Shown: positions 51,142 through 59,814, counted from the first letter of the stretch. The stretch is DNA of 64,000 nucleotides from Halorubrum halodurans (GCF_002252985.1 NZ_NHPJ01000092.1:59405-123404); one strand, 5' to 3'. A program made the numbers and translations. Notes: generated by a model from the sequence alone, not told the origin.

Positions 51142-51165
51142 TGCGCGGGACCGGATTCGAACCGG
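51142..51165 (-). repeat. tRNA-Leu 3'-end fragment 2
   Basis: The 24 bases tgcgcgggaccggattcgaa and the following ccgg are identical to the 3' end of the tRNA-Leu gene (51256-51279), including discriminator, acceptor strand and T-arm. No anticodon arm follows. This is a partial duplicate of the tRNA 3' end, as left by integration or by duplication. Confidence 0.8.
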
Positions 51166-51188
51166 AACCGGACGTGCTCACTCCGTTG

Positions 51189-51224
51189 CGCGCGACCGGT
51201 AGGATTCGAATCCTCCGTCGCGCA
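51189..51224 (-). repeat. Palindromic tRNA T-arm-like fragment 3
   Basis: A perfect 14-base palindrome aggattcgaatcct is flanked by gcgcga and tcgcgc arms. The palindrome is shaped like a T-stem with TTCGAAT loop. It could be a decayed tRNA end of another isoacceptor or a processing hairpin. Confidence 0.45.
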
Positions 51225-51255
51225 TACATGCCTCTCACGTTCGTTCGAGGCAGTA

Positions 51256-51340
51256 TGCGCGGGACCGGATTCGAACCGGCGGACCCCTACGGGATAGCGT
51301 CCTAAGCGCTACGCCTTTGGCCTGGCTCGGCAACCCGCGC
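51256..51340 (-). tRNA. tRNA-Leu(UAG)
   Basis: The minus-strand sequence folds as a class II tRNA of 85 nt: acceptor GCGCGGG paired with CCCGCGC, discriminator A, D-arm GCCGAGCCAGGCCAAAGGC, anticodon arm TAGCG-CTTAGGA-CGCTA with anticodon TAG (51302-51304), a long variable arm and T-arm with TTCGAAT loop. No CCA is encoded. It reads CUA codons. There is no intron visible. Fragments of its 3' end lie downstream at 51026-51165. Confidence 0.95.
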
Positions 51341-51441
51341 GCGGTAGCCAGTAGGCGAAACCGATTCAAGAACCTGACGAACGCCGGGGCGAATCCGGAG
51401 CCCGCGACCCCTTTTTGTACCCCGACCCCCAACGAGGGGGC

Positions 51442-51750
51442 ATGTACCGGGCGAGTGACCGCGTCGACAACGCCGAGTGGATCGACCGCCTCGAGGACGC
51501 CTGCGCCGACCTCGACCTCGACGACGACGCCTGCGCGACCGCGACCGACCTCTTCCTCTCGGAGATCCCGGACGAGGAGCGCTCGAAGCCCGCGACCGCC
51601 GCCGCCAGCCTCTACGCCGCCGCGCTGATCCGCGGCCAGGAGCGCCCCCAATCAGCCGTCGCCGACGCCCTGGACGTCTCGCGGCTCTCCGTCCAGCAGC
51701 GCTGGAAACCCCTCCTCGAGAACGCCGGGTTCTCGCCGCCGACGTGGTGA
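51442..51750 (+). CDS. Short TFB-like/cyclin-fold protein
   Basis: This 102-residue protein has one helical repeat like the second cyclin domain of TFB: WIDRLEDACADLDLDDDACA at the start, then KPATAAASLYAAALIRGQER and a closing helix-turn-helix, QSAVADALDVSRLSVQQRWK. The full-length TFB hallmarks (zinc ribbon, first repeat) are absent. I recall such small proteins in haloarchaea under TFIIB-family labels. It may bind DNA and modify transcription; nothing shows a target. The start ATG at 51442 is near the 5' flank of the tRNA-Leu gene, which is divergent. Confidence 0.65.
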   Translation: MYRASDRVDNAEWIDRLEDACADLDLDDDACATATDLFLSEIPDEERSKPATAAASLYAAALIRGQERPQSAVADALDVSRLSVQQRWKPLLENAGFSPPTW

Positions 51751-51799
51751 CGGCGTTCATCGGAGGACCCGCCGACTCGCCTCGGCGCGACGCGGTCTC

Positions 51800-52435
51800 T
51801 CACCTCGGCGTCGCCACGACCCCGAGGTGGTCCTCGTGGAACCGGTCGAGCCGCTGGGTCTCGATCACCTCGTAGGTCCCCTCGAGCTCCGCGAGCACCT
51901 CGGCGAACACGTCGGCCGGCTCGGCGGTGACGTCCTCGCTGCGTGCCTTCACCGCCAGCAGCAGCCGCCCGTCGTCGGCGAGGAACCGGGCGTTCCGCGT
52001 CGCCACCGCGGCCTGTCCGCGGGTCGCGACGTCCTGGACGATCGCGTCGACCCCGCTCTCGACGACGTGGGCGTACGTCTCCGGCTTTCGGGCGTCCTTC
52101 AGGAGGGGAAACAGCCGATCGCGGGCCTCGGCCACCTCGAGGAGGTCCCGCGTCGGCCGCGGCGCGAACTCCACGGCGTACGTCGGGCCGGCGAAGTCGG
52201 CGACGTGGCTCGCGGTCGTCCCCGAGGCCGCGCCGAGGTACAGCACAGTCTCGCCGCCCGAAAGGCCCGTGTCGAAACCGAGCTCGAACATCCCGCCGAG
52301 CTTCGACCGCTCGGGGTCCCACGCGCGCCACTCGCCGTCGGTCGGCTCGCCGTAGACGGGCGGGCCGCGGGTCGCGAGCCGCGTCTCGCCGTCGATCTCG
52401 CGGCGCTCGACGCCGGCGGGAAGCGAGTCACTCAT
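51800..52435 (-). CDS. flpA: Fibrillarin-like rRNA/tRNA 2'-O-methyltransferase
   Basis: This 211-residue SAM-dependent methyltransferase is the catalytic subunit of C/D-box RNPs. The SAM loop is YLGAASGTTASHVADFAGPT, followed by YAVEFAPRPTRDLLEVAEAR and the AIVQDVATRGQA segment with the conserved Asp. It works with Nop5 and L7Ae, guided by C/D RNAs. Its start overlaps the end of nop5 by 8 bp, so the two are one transcript. Length and motifs match archaeal fibrillarins. Confidence 0.95.
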   Translation of the reverse strand: MSDSLPAGVERREIDGETRLATRGPPVYGEPTDGEWRAWDPERSKLGGMFELGFDTGLSGGETVLYLGAASGTTASHVADFAGPTYAVEFAPRPTRDLLEVAEARDRLFPLLKDARKPETYAHVVESGVDAIVQDVATRGQAAVATRNARFLADDGRLLLAVKARSEDVTAEPADVFAEVLAELEGTYEVIETQRLDRFHEDHLGVVATPR

Positions 52436-53300
52436 CGTCGACCTCCGCGCCGCCGTCCGCGTCCGCCCGTGCCCGGATCGTCGCCATCCGCTCGCGGAGG
52501 TCCTCGTGGAGCACCTCGCGGTACTCCCCCGAGTAGTGGTCCGCGCGCGCCGCGAGCGCCAGCTTCCCCGCGAGCGCCCGCGCTGCCGACCCGCGGTCCT
52601 CGGGCCGGGTCCCGCGGACGAACTCGTGGGTGTAGATGATCCCGTGTTTCGGCGAAGGGGCCCGTCCGGAGAGGTGCGCGAACAGCGCGTCCTCCGCGCC
52701 GAGCACCTGGACGGTCCCCGAGGGCTTCCTCGCCAGCGACTCCAGCCCGCCAGCGAGCGCGATCAGCCGCGCCGCGAGCTCCGGACCAGCCATGTCGGCG
52801 AGGTTCGGCGCGACCGCGGGCGCGACCCGGTCGATCGTCGCCGCGAGTTCGTCCCGCTCGTCCGCGAGCGCGGCCGCACGCGAGGCCAGCGAGATCACCC
52901 GCCGGTCGATCCCGTCGTCGGGCTTCCGGTCGGCGATCGCGCGGGCCCCCGCGATCCCGGCGTCGACGCCGTCGAATCGACTCCCCGCCCACTCGACGGC
53001 CCGCTCCGCGAGCTCGTTCGCGACGCGCTCGCAGTCGTCCATCGCGCGGACGGCATGGATCAGCTGCCGGTCGTCCGCGCGCTCGCGCTCCGCGACGGCC
53101 TCGCGGGTCGCGTGGAGCGTGGCCTCTCGGAGCCGGTCGTAGTAGTCGTCGGCGTCGTCCGCGAAGCCGGACTCGACCGCGAGGCGCGGCCAGTCCGCGG
53201 GCGACTCGACGCTCCCGCCGTCGATCGCGTCGCGGGCGGCGCCAGGGTCGTCCGGCGGAACGGAGGCGAACCAGCCCGCGTCGCTCTCGTCGGTAGTCAT
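52428..53300 (-). CDS. nop5: Nop5/Nop56/Nop58 C/D-box RNP core protein
   Basis: This 290-residue protein has an N-terminal fibrillarin-binding part, then the coiled coil and the Nop domain: PAVAPNLADMAGPELAARLI and KPSGTVQVLGAEDALFAHLS, then SPKHGIIYTHEFVRGTRPED. It bridges fibrillarin to L7Ae and the guide RNA for 2'-O-methylation of rRNA and tRNA. It is shorter than eukaryotic Nop56. The start at 53300 was chosen since preceding residues of the longer frame are low-complexity basic. It is upstream of flpA in the same transcript. Confidence 0.94.
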   Translation of the reverse strand: MTTDESDAGWFASVPPDDPGAARDAIDGGSVESPADWPRLAVESGFADDADDYYDRLREATLHATREAVAERERADDRQLIHAVRAMDDCERVANELAERAVEWAGSRFDGVDAGIAGARAIADRKPDDGIDRRVISLASRAAALADERDELAATIDRVAPAVAPNLADMAGPELAARLIALAGGLESLARKPSGTVQVLGAEDALFAHLSGRAPSPKHGIIYTHEFVRGTRPEDRGSAARALAGKLALAARADHYSGEYREVLHEDLRERMATIRARADADGGAEVDDE

Positions 53301-53395
53301 ACTCGGAGAACTGCGGCCGAACTCGTATATGCGTCCCGGTGTGTCGACCGAGGATCCCTCGCCGTCCGACGCGGCGAGGGGGACGGTCGCCCGCC

Positions 53396-53641
53396 TCAGG
53401 CGGTCGAGTCGCTCGCGTCCGCGTCGTCGTCCGTCGGAACCGGACCGTCCCCGGACCGGAGACCGCCGAGGAGGTCGCACTCGCCGACCCGCATCTCGCC
53501 GACCGTCGCGCCGGCGAGGCCGCCGAGCGCGCCGCCGGTGCTCGCGGCGTTGCGGTTCGCCAGCCCGCCGATCGCGGCCCCGAGGGCCGCGCCGACGGCC
53601 GCGTACTTCGCCCGTGAGATCGCGGTTCTGATTCGTCCCAT
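53396..53641 (-). CDS. Small Gly-rich hypothetical protein
   Basis: This 81-residue protein starts GRIRTAISRAKYAAVGAALG and continues AAIGGLANRNAASTGGALGG, a glycine-zipper-like hydrophobic stretch that could be one or two membrane helices. The C-terminal half is soluble and acidic (VPTDDDADASDSTA). It lies between nop5 and the arginine-deiminase-family gene on the minus strand, with about 110 bp on the downstream side before the next ATG and its own likely start at 53641. Function is unknown. Confidence 0.55.
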   Translation of the reverse strand: MGRIRTAISRAKYAAVGAALGAAIGGLANRNAASTGGALGGLAGATVGEMRVGECDLLGGLRSGDGPVPTDDDADASDSTA

Positions 53642-53753
53642 ACCCGAACTACTCGGTTGGCTTACAAAAGTCTGTCCGTCGGGTGGCCGAGAGCGGCCGG
53701 TTCGCGGACGTCGCCGTCGCACGCTCCCGGCGACCCTCCGCCGACCCGGCCGA

Positions 53754-54947
53754 TCACTCGCGGGCGATCGGGGTCGTCATACAGTGGAGGCCGCCGGCCC
53801 CGTTCGTGAGCGCGGCTCGGGGGATCCCGACGCCGTCGGGCAGGATCTCCACGCCGCGCTCGCGGAGCGCCTCGATCGTGGGGTTGTCCTCGGGCCGGTA
53901 CGCGCCGTCCTCGTCCGGCTCGTACAGCGGGATCACGGTGCCGTCGTCGATCGCGAGGAAGTTGGTCGGCCAGCGCTCGCCGTCGGCGACGTCGATCACG
54001 TCGAAGCCTCTCTCGTCGCGCACGTACTCCAGGGTCGAGGTCGTGTGGCTGTGCTCGTAGACGTCGCCGTCCCTGCGATAGACGTCGACGTCGGCCGCCT
54101 CGGCCAGGTCGGCGTCGAGCACGGCGAGCCCCTCGGCGGCGATGTTGAACCAGCCGAGCAGATGCATCACCCGCGAGCCGAGCCCGCGGTCGACGCGGAA
54201 CCGCCGGTCGGCCTCCAGCGGGGCGCGGACGAGCCCGAACTCGTCGTAGCCGACCGCCCCGTCGGCCATGAGCCGTTCGCCCGCCTCGTAGCTGGTCCGG
54301 ATGACGCGTTCCTCGCCGTCGACCTCGGCCGAGACGCCGAGCAGCGCGAACTCGCCCGCGGGCATGAACTCGCCGCCCTCGAGCGGCTCGCCGGTCATCT
54401 CGTAGCGGAGGTCGGCGCCGATCGACTCCCAGGCGCGTTTCACGATCGGCTCCTCCCGCCGGCGGACCGGTTTCGACATGTGACAGAGGATCGGCCCCCG
54501 GTCCCCGACGATCGTCGTGTCGCGCTGGAAGTAGACGTTGGAGACGGGCGTGTCGAGCGTCATCGACGCGCCGTCGGTCCCGCCGTCCGCCGTCGTCTCG
54601 GGCGCCAGGCGCGGTCGCGAGAGGACGATCTGGAGCTTCTCGCGGGGCGAGAAGGAGGCGAGCACGTCGTCGATCCGGCCGACCTCGCCGTCCTCGAGTG
54701 TCTCCCGCGTCAACTCGTCGAGCGCGTCGCCGGCGAGGTCGTCCGCCAGGCGGTGGACGTCGACGTGCGTCGACTCCAGGGTGTCGACGAGTTGTTCGTG
54801 TTCCCGGCGCGCCTGCTCGGGCGGGACGTGGTCCTCGAACAGGTTCGCCTCGGGCGCGAGGCTCCCCGACCACAGCTCGAGTCCCGGCGTGTGGACCCTG
54901 ACCGCCGAGAGCCGTTCCCACTCCGCGCGGACCGAATACTCGGACAT
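53754..54947 (-). CDS. Arginine deiminase family protein
   Basis: This 397-residue member of the guanidino-group-modifying superfamily has LWSGSLAPEANLFEDHVPPE near the N-terminus, the conserved NVYFQRDTTIVGDRGPILCH and EGGEFMPAGEF segments that carry the catalytic Asp/His, and C389 near the end in NGAGGLHCMTTPIA, the nucleophile. The length matches archaeal ArcA-like proteins. True arginine deiminase would make citrulline and ammonia, feeding ornithine carbamoyltransferase and carbamate kinase, but those genes are not beside it. It could be an amidinotransferase-like or other deiminase. It is on the same strand as the CBS-ParB gene upstream. Confidence 0.85.
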   Translation of the reverse strand: MSEYSVRAEWERLSAVRVHTPGLELWSGSLAPEANLFEDHVPPEQARREHEQLVDTLESTHVDVHRLADDLAGDALDELTRETLEDGEVGRIDDVLASFSPREKLQIVLSRPRLAPETTADGGTDGASMTLDTPVSNVYFQRDTTIVGDRGPILCHMSKPVRRREEPIVKRAWESIGADLRYEMTGEPLEGGEFMPAGEFALLGVSAEVDGEERVIRTSYEAGERLMADGAVGYDEFGLVRAPLEADRRFRVDRGLGSRVMHLLGWFNIAAEGLAVLDADLAEAADVDVYRRDGDVYEHSHTTSTLEYVRDERGFDVIDVADGERWPTNFLAIDDGTVIPLYEPDEDGAYRPEDNPTIEALRERGVEILPDGVGIPRAALTNGAGGLHCMTTPIARE

Positions 54948-54990
54948 ACCTGCGAGTCGCCGGGGGGCTCGAAAAAGCTCCCGGCCGCGG

Positions 54991-55773
54991 TCACTGGAGC
55001 CGCTTCGTCGTCTCGACGAGCGGGTGACGCGCGTAGTCGACGACCTCGATGTCGGCGATCGACTCCAACCCCTCCTTCTCCGCGGTCTTCGCCATGCCGA
55101 GGTCGACCGGACTCCGCGTGACGATGACGTACGCGTCCATCGTCTCGATCCCCATGTCGTGGGCGGCCATCACGCGGTGGTGGCCGTCCGCGAGGTGGAG
55201 GACGCCGTCGTTGTCGATGACGACGAGCGGCTCGGCGAGTCCCCGGTCCAGCTCGTACTGTCTTCCCTCGAGCTCGTCGGCGTACACCCGCGCCTGCGTC
55301 GGCGTGAGGTCGTCGAGGCGAACCTCGCGGCGCTCCTCCTCGAGGGCGACCCCGTGGATCTGTTCGAGCGTACGCATCAGCTTGCCGACCTTGCCGGGGG
55401 TCGCCCGCTCGATCTGTGAGCGAACGACGTCCGTGTTCGAGATGATCCCGACGAGGTTGTCGGCGTCGTCGACGACCGGGAGCTTCTGGATCCCCGACCG
55501 GAGGATGACGCGGGCCGCGTCGGTGACCTTCATGTCGGGGTGGGCGACTATCAGGTCCTCCGACATCACCGTGAACACGGGAGCGTCGTCGTCGGCCAGG
55601 AGCAGGTCGCCCGCCGAGACGAACCCCTCGACGGTCCGTCCCTGTGTGACGGGGAACCCCTTGTGACCCGCCGTCTCGACCATCCGCTTCGCGACCGACG
55701 CCACGTCGTCGTCGGGGCTGACGGTCTCGACGTCGCGAGTCATGTACTCGCCGACCGTCGGCTTTCCGGACAT
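54991..55773 (-). CDS. CBS-pair protein with a C-terminal ParB-like domain
   Basis: This 260-residue protein has two CBS domains at the N-terminus (TVGEYMTRDVETVSPDDDV, then LIVAHPDMKVTDAARVILRS and KLPVVDDADNLVGIISNTDV), which bind adenine nucleotides, and a C-terminal ParB/Srx-like domain with DGVLHLADGHHRVMAAHDMG. The latter motif resembles that of ParB CTPases and of the archaeal free-serine kinase SerK, both of ParB fold. No helix-turn-helix for parS binding is visible after the domain. A metabolic kinase regulated by nucleotide binding is therefore an alternative to a partition role. The start at 55773 (MSGKPTVGEYM) removes a nine-residue extension. Confidence 0.75.
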   Translation of the reverse strand: MSGKPTVGEYMTRDVETVSPDDDVASVAKRMVETAGHKGFPVTQGRTVEGFVSAGDLLLADDDAPVFTVMSEDLIVAHPDMKVTDAARVILRSGIQKLPVVDDADNLVGIISNTDVVRSQIERATPGKVGKLMRTLEQIHGVALEEERREVRLDDLTPTQARVYADELEGRQYELDRGLAEPLVVIDNDGVLHLADGHHRVMAAHDMGIETMDAYVIVTRSPVDLGMAKTAEKEGLESIADIEVVDYARHPLVETTKRLQ

Positions 55774-55872
55774 ACCACTCGGTAGTTCTCGGCCGTACAA
55801 AAAGGGGACGGGAACGACCGCGGTCGCGAGCGCCGGCGGCCGGGACGCGTCCGGGCGCGGGAGCGGTCGCGA

Positions 55873-58167
55873 CTACTGCGGGCTCGGGCTCGAGGGACCG
55901 GAGACGCCCTGGTCTTTCAGCGCCGAGCCGGTGATCGACTTGAGCCGGGAGACGAGCGAGTCCTTCTCGGCTTCGCCCTCCAGGGCGATGTCGAGCACCT
56001 CGCTGATGTGGCTCACCGGGATGACCTCGATCATGTCCTCGTACTCCTCCTCGATCATGACGTCCTGTTCGTTCGCCTGCGGGATGATCACCCGCGTACA
56101 GCCGGCCTTCGCGGCCGCCTCGATCTTGTGGGTGACGCCGCCGACGGGGAGCACGTCGCCCCGCACCGACAGCGAGCCGGTCATCGCGAGGCTCTGGTCG
56201 ACGCCGACGTCCTCCAGCGCGCTTATCACGGCGGTCGCGACCGTGATCGACGCGCTGTCCCCGTCGACGCCCTGCTGGCCCGCCTGGACGAACTGGATGT
56301 GGATGTCCATCTCGGAGATGTTCTCGTCGGAGAACTTCTTGATGATCGCCGAGACGTTCGAGACCGACTCCTGGGCCATCTCCTTCAGCTGGCCCGTGGC
56401 GATGACCTCGCCGGGCCCCTGCGAGGGGGCGACCTCGGCCATCACGGGGAGCATGATCCCGGAGTCCTCGCCCATGACGGCGAGGCCGTTGACGCGGCCG
56501 ACGACGTAGCCGTCCGAGACCTGGAGCTCGTAGTCCTTCCGGCGCTCGATGAAGTCGTCGGCGAGCTGCTGTTCGATGGAACGGGAGCGGCCCTTGGCCT
56601 GGAGCACGTGCTCGCGGGTGGTGAAGTCGGCGTCCTCGCCGCGGGCGATGTCGCCGGCGACCCGCACGAGCCCGCCGAGGTTCCGGAAGTGAAGCGTCAG
56701 GTGGCCCTTCCGGCCGGAGCGACGCTTGGCCTCGAGGATGACCTCCTCTATCGCCTCCGCCGTGAACTCCGGCAGACGGCCGTCCTTCGCGACCTCCTGG
56801 GCGATGAAGCGCACGTACTGGCGGCGCATCTTCGGGGTGTCCTCGATGGTGTCCTCCATGTACACCTCGTAGCCGTACCCCTTGATCCGGGAGCGCAGCG
56901 CCGGGTGCATGTTCTCCATCGCGTCGAGGTTCCCGGCCGCGATCATGACGAAGTCCGTCGGGACGGGCTCGGTCTGGACCATCGCGCCCGAGGAGCGCTC
57001 GGACTGGCCCGTGATCGAGAACTCGCCCTCCTGGATCGCCGTCATGAGGTGCTGCTGGCTCCGGATGTCGAGCGTGTTGATCTCGTCGATGAACAGCACG
57101 CCCTTGTTGGCCTTGTGGATCGCGCCGGCCTCGACGCGGTCGTGGCTCGGCGTCTCCATCCCGCCGGACTGGAACGGGTCGTGCCGGACGTCGCCGAGCA
57201 GCGCGCCGGCGTGGGCGCCCGTCGCGTCGCGGAACGGCGCGGACTTCGTGTCCGCGTTGTTCACGAGCAGGTTCGGGATCATCGCGTCCGAGCCGCGGTT
57301 CAGGTAGCGGAAGACGAGGTAGACGACCCCGGCGGCGATGATGCCGACGAGGATCTGGCCGACGATGATGAGCGCGTAGCCCAACACGACGGCGATGATG
57401 ATCCACATGAGGAGCGACCGCATCTGGTTGCGCTTGCGGGCCTCCTCCTTGTGGGCGTCGACGATCTGTTCGCCCTTGCCGGCCGGGACGGTCCGGACCT
57501 TCGGCTTGTTGCCGTCGTCGGGGTTGTGGTACACCAAGACGTCCTGGAGCTCCTCTTTGGGGAGCAGCTCGGACATCGCCTTCGCGAGCATCGACTTCCC
57601 GGTACCGGGCGAGCCGATCATCATCACGTGGCGGCGCTGTTTGGCCGCCTTGATGATCACGTCGCGGGCGTGCTCCTGGCCGATGACCTGGTCGACGAGC
57701 CGGTCGGGGATCGATATCTCGGAGGTGGTGTCGATCTTGAGCCCGCCGAGGAGGTCGTCCTCGTCGGGGTCCTCCTCGATCTCCGCGCCCTCGACCTCGA
57801 CGGTGCTCCCGAGGTCGTCGATCCCGCCGTCGTCGCCGGCGTCGACGATCTCGTCCGGGGGCTCCGGCGGCGTGGGCGACTCCCCGCCGTCGTCCGGCGA
57901 GACGCCGTTCTCCTCGGCCGGGGAGCCGTCGTCGGACGTCTCCTCCTCGACCGGAGCGACTTCGGGCTGGCGGAACCCGTCGTCGGTCGGTTCCGGCCCC
58001 GTGTGATCCACCTCGTCCCCGGACCGGTCCCGGCGGCGCTCGTCGGGCGCGTCCTCGCCGTTCCCGTCCGGGTTCCGGGCGTCCTCCTCGGCCCCGTCCG
58101 GCGCGGCGTCGTCCGGGGGCGAGGCGTCCTCCTCCGGCGGGTCGTTCGTGTCCTTCTCGTTGCTCAT
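55873..58167 (-). CDS. lonB: Membrane-bound ATP-dependent protease LonB
   Basis: This 764-residue AAA+ protease is the archaeal membrane Lon. An acidic N-terminal tail of about 140 residues leads into the ATPase domain with Walker A MIGSPGTGKSMLAKAMS (near 180-195). Two membrane helices (LLMWIIIAVVLGYALIIVGQ and ILVGIIAAGVVYLVFRYL) are inserted before the Walker B region GVLFIDEINTLDIRSQQHLM. The C-terminal protease has the catalytic Ser in VDGDSASITVATA and Lys in VGGVTHKIEAAAKAGC. In haloarchaea LonB is essential and regulates membrane and carotenoid enzymes. It precedes the CBS-ParB gene on the same strand by 99 bp. Confidence 0.97.
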   Translation of the reverse strand: MSNEKDTNDPPEEDASPPDDAAPDGAEEDARNPDGNGEDAPDERRRDRSGDEVDHTGPEPTDDGFRQPEVAPVEEETSDDGSPAEENGVSPDDGGESPTPPEPPDEIVDAGDDGGIDDLGSTVEVEGAEIEEDPDEDDLLGGLKIDTTSEISIPDRLVDQVIGQEHARDVIIKAAKQRRHVMMIGSPGTGKSMLAKAMSELLPKEELQDVLVYHNPDDGNKPKVRTVPAGKGEQIVDAHKEEARKRNQMRSLLMWIIIAVVLGYALIIVGQILVGIIAAGVVYLVFRYLNRGSDAMIPNLLVNNADTKSAPFRDATGAHAGALLGDVRHDPFQSGGMETPSHDRVEAGAIHKANKGVLFIDEINTLDIRSQQHLMTAIQEGEFSITGQSERSSGAMVQTEPVPTDFVMIAAGNLDAMENMHPALRSRIKGYGYEVYMEDTIEDTPKMRRQYVRFIAQEVAKDGRLPEFTAEAIEEVILEAKRRSGRKGHLTLHFRNLGGLVRVAGDIARGEDADFTTREHVLQAKGRSRSIEQQLADDFIERRKDYELQVSDGYVVGRVNGLAVMGEDSGIMLPVMAEVAPSQGPGEVIATGQLKEMAQESVSNVSAIIKKFSDENISEMDIHIQFVQAGQQGVDGDSASITVATAVISALEDVGVDQSLAMTGSLSVRGDVLPVGGVTHKIEAAAKAGCTRVIIPQANEQDVMIEEEYEDMIEVIPVSHISEVLDIALEGEAEKDSLVSRLKSITGSALKDQGVSGPSSPSPQ

Positions 58168-58207
58168 AGAATCGGTATCCGTTATCCGAACGGAAGGGTC
58201 GGCTACT

Positions 58208-58215
58208 GATATACT
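58208..58215 (-). promoter_or_regulatory. TATA-like element for lonB
   Basis: On the minus strand agtatatc lies about 44 bases before the lonB ATG, predicting a leader of some 18 bases. Confidence 0.55.
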
Positions 58216-58304
58216 TTCTCCCCGCGGGCATCACGCCCCGACGCTTCAAACCCCTGATATCGGCGTATAACGCCCGTTTCAGCCGCCGTCCGGGTCCCAC
58301 GGGG

Positions 58305-58312
58305 TTTATAAA
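58305..58312 (+). promoter_or_regulatory. TATA box for nadM
   Basis: tttataaa is centred about 27 bases before the nadM ATG, the spacing for a leaderless transcript, in a G+C-rich divergent intergenic region. Confidence 0.75.
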
Positions 58313-58335
58313 TTCCGGCGGCGCATCCCCTATCC

Positions 58336-58866
58336 ATGCGGGGCTTCTACATCGGGCGGTACCAGCCGTTTCACGACGGCCACCGACACATGGTCGAGGA
58401 GATAGCGGAGGAGGTCGACGAGCTGGTGTTGGGGATCGGTTCCGCCGGCGACTCGCACACGACCCGCAACCCGTTCACCGCGGGCGAACGCGTGATGATG
58501 GTGACGAAGGCGGTCGAGGACCTCCCGGTCACGGCCTACGTGGTTCCCATCGAGGACCTCGACCGCAACTCGGTGTGGGTGAGCCACGTCCAGAGCATGA
58601 CCCCGCGGTTCGACGTGGCGTACTCGAACAACCCGCTCGTCGTGCGGCTCTTCGAGGAGGCCGGCGTCGAGGTGCGCCAGTCGCCGATGTTCCGCCGGGA
58701 CGTCCTGGAGGGGACCGAACTCCGCGAGCGGATGATCCGCGGCCGCGACTGGAACGCCCTCGTCCCCGACGCCGTCGCCGACGTGATCGAGGAGGTCGGC
58801 GGCGTCGAGCGCATCCGTCGGATCGCCGAGACCGACACGAACGGCGACGAGCCTTCGGACCAGTAG
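58336..58866 (+). CDS. nadM: Nicotinamide-nucleotide adenylyltransferase
   Basis: This 176-residue archaeal NadM joins NMN (or NaMN) with ATP to form NAD. The nucleotidyltransferase start RGFYIGRYQPFHDGHRHMVE has the catalytic HxGH-like HDGH at residues 13-16. GIGSAGDSHTTRNPFTAGER is the loop before the second motif, and MFRRDVLEGTELRERMIRG ends the domain. The start ATG has a TATA box 27 bases before it. It is divergent from lonB. The following SAM-hydroxide transferase gene is 96 bp away on the same strand. Confidence 0.96.
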   Translation: MRGFYIGRYQPFHDGHRHMVEEIAEEVDELVLGIGSAGDSHTTRNPFTAGERVMMVTKAVEDLPVTAYVVPIEDLDRNSVWVSHVQSMTPRFDVAYSNNPLVVRLFEEAGVEVRQSPMFRRDVLEGTELRERMIRGRDWNALVPDAVADVIEEVGGVERIRRIAETDTNGDEPSDQ

Positions 58867-58962
58867 GCCGCGACCGACCGCGCTCGGGCGGCCGCGCGCG
58901 TCATCGGAAACCGCTCTCCGCCGCCCTCGGCATTTAAGAAGCCGCCGGCCCGCGGATCGGGC

Positions 58963-59784
58963 ATGATCACGCTCACCTCCGATTTCGGATCGCCGTATCC
59001 CGCCGCGATGAAGGGCGTCATCCGCCGCCACACGGACGCCGAACTGATCGACGTCGCCCACGACCTGCCCCGCGGCGACCCGCGGGCGGCCGCCTTCTGG
59101 CTCCGGTTCGTTCTCCCGGAGTTCCCGCCCGCCGTCCACTGCGCGGTCGTCGACCCCGGCGTGGGAACGGGCCGCGACGCGCTCGTCGTCCGCGCCGGCT
59201 CCCACGCGATCGTCGCGCCCGACAACGGGCTCGCGATGCCGGCGGCGCGGGCGCTGGCGGGCGACGAAGCGGAGATCGAGGCGTGGAGCATCGCGGTCGG
59301 GACCCCGGCGAGCGAGACGTTCCACGGCCGCGACGTGTTCGCGCCGGCCGCCGCGCGCGTCCGGGAGTCCATCGACGAGGGATCGACCGACTCCGAAACC
59401 GTCGCCGACGCGCTCGCGGCGATGGACGACCTCTCGCCCGCGAGCGACCCCGTCGACCTGGTCTTCCCGGAGCCGAGCGTCGAGCGCGACGAGACGGGCG
59501 ACGTCGCGGCCGTCGACGGCGAGGTGCTCGCGATCGACCGGTTCGGGAACGTCATCACCAACGTTCCCGGCGCGATGGTCCGCGGCCGCGACTGGATCCG
59601 CGTCGACGGCGACCTCACGCCGGTGGCGGAGACGTTCGGCGCGGTCGAGCCCGGCGAGCGGCTCGTCACCGTCGGGAGCCACGGCTACGCGGAGTGCGAC
59701 GTCAACGACGGCCGCGGCGACGGCGCGTTCGACCTGCGGCCGGGCGACGCGGTGCGGTTCGTCGCCGACAACGTCAGCCTGTGA
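58963..59784 (+). CDS. SAM hydroxide adenosyltransferase (DUF62 family)
   Basis: This 273-residue protein belongs to the fluorinase/chlorinase-related family: ITLTSDFGSPYPAAMKGVIR and HCAVVDPGVGTGRDALVVRA in the N-terminal domain, with SHAIVAPDNGLA, and a C-terminal beta domain ending DRFGNVITNVPGAMV. Archaeal members hydrolyse S-adenosylmethionine to adenosine and methionine using a hydroxide positioned by Asp and Arg side chains, not a halide. Here it follows nadM in the same direction and is convergent with the next gene. Its physiological purpose is not settled. Confidence 0.88.
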   Translation: MITLTSDFGSPYPAAMKGVIRRHTDAELIDVAHDLPRGDPRAAAFWLRFVLPEFPPAVHCAVVDPGVGTGRDALVVRAGSHAIVAPDNGLAMPAARALAGDEAEIEAWSIAVGTPASETFHGRDVFAPAAARVRESIDEGSTDSETVADALAAMDDLSPASDPVDLVFPEPSVERDETGDVAAVDGEVLAIDRFGNVITNVPGAMVRGRDWIRVDGDLTPVAETFGAVEPGERLVTVGSHGYAECDVNDGRGDGAFDLRPGDAVRFVADNVSL

Positions 59785-59814
59785 TCCGGAGGGGAGAGAC
59801 GGGACCGTCCGGGA

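Noticed and set aside
50916..51305. Short frames reading RGTGFEPADPYG-like peptides near the tRNA
   Set aside because: These peptides are translations of the tRNA T-arm sequence and its fragments, a familiar false-gene artefact.
54710..58300. A 1196-codon frame opposite to and overlapping lonB and the CBS-ParB gene in another frame
   Set aside because: Composition is nonspecific (runs of R, G, P) and the alternative frames hold recognisable LonB and CBS motifs; long spurious frames are normal at this G+C.
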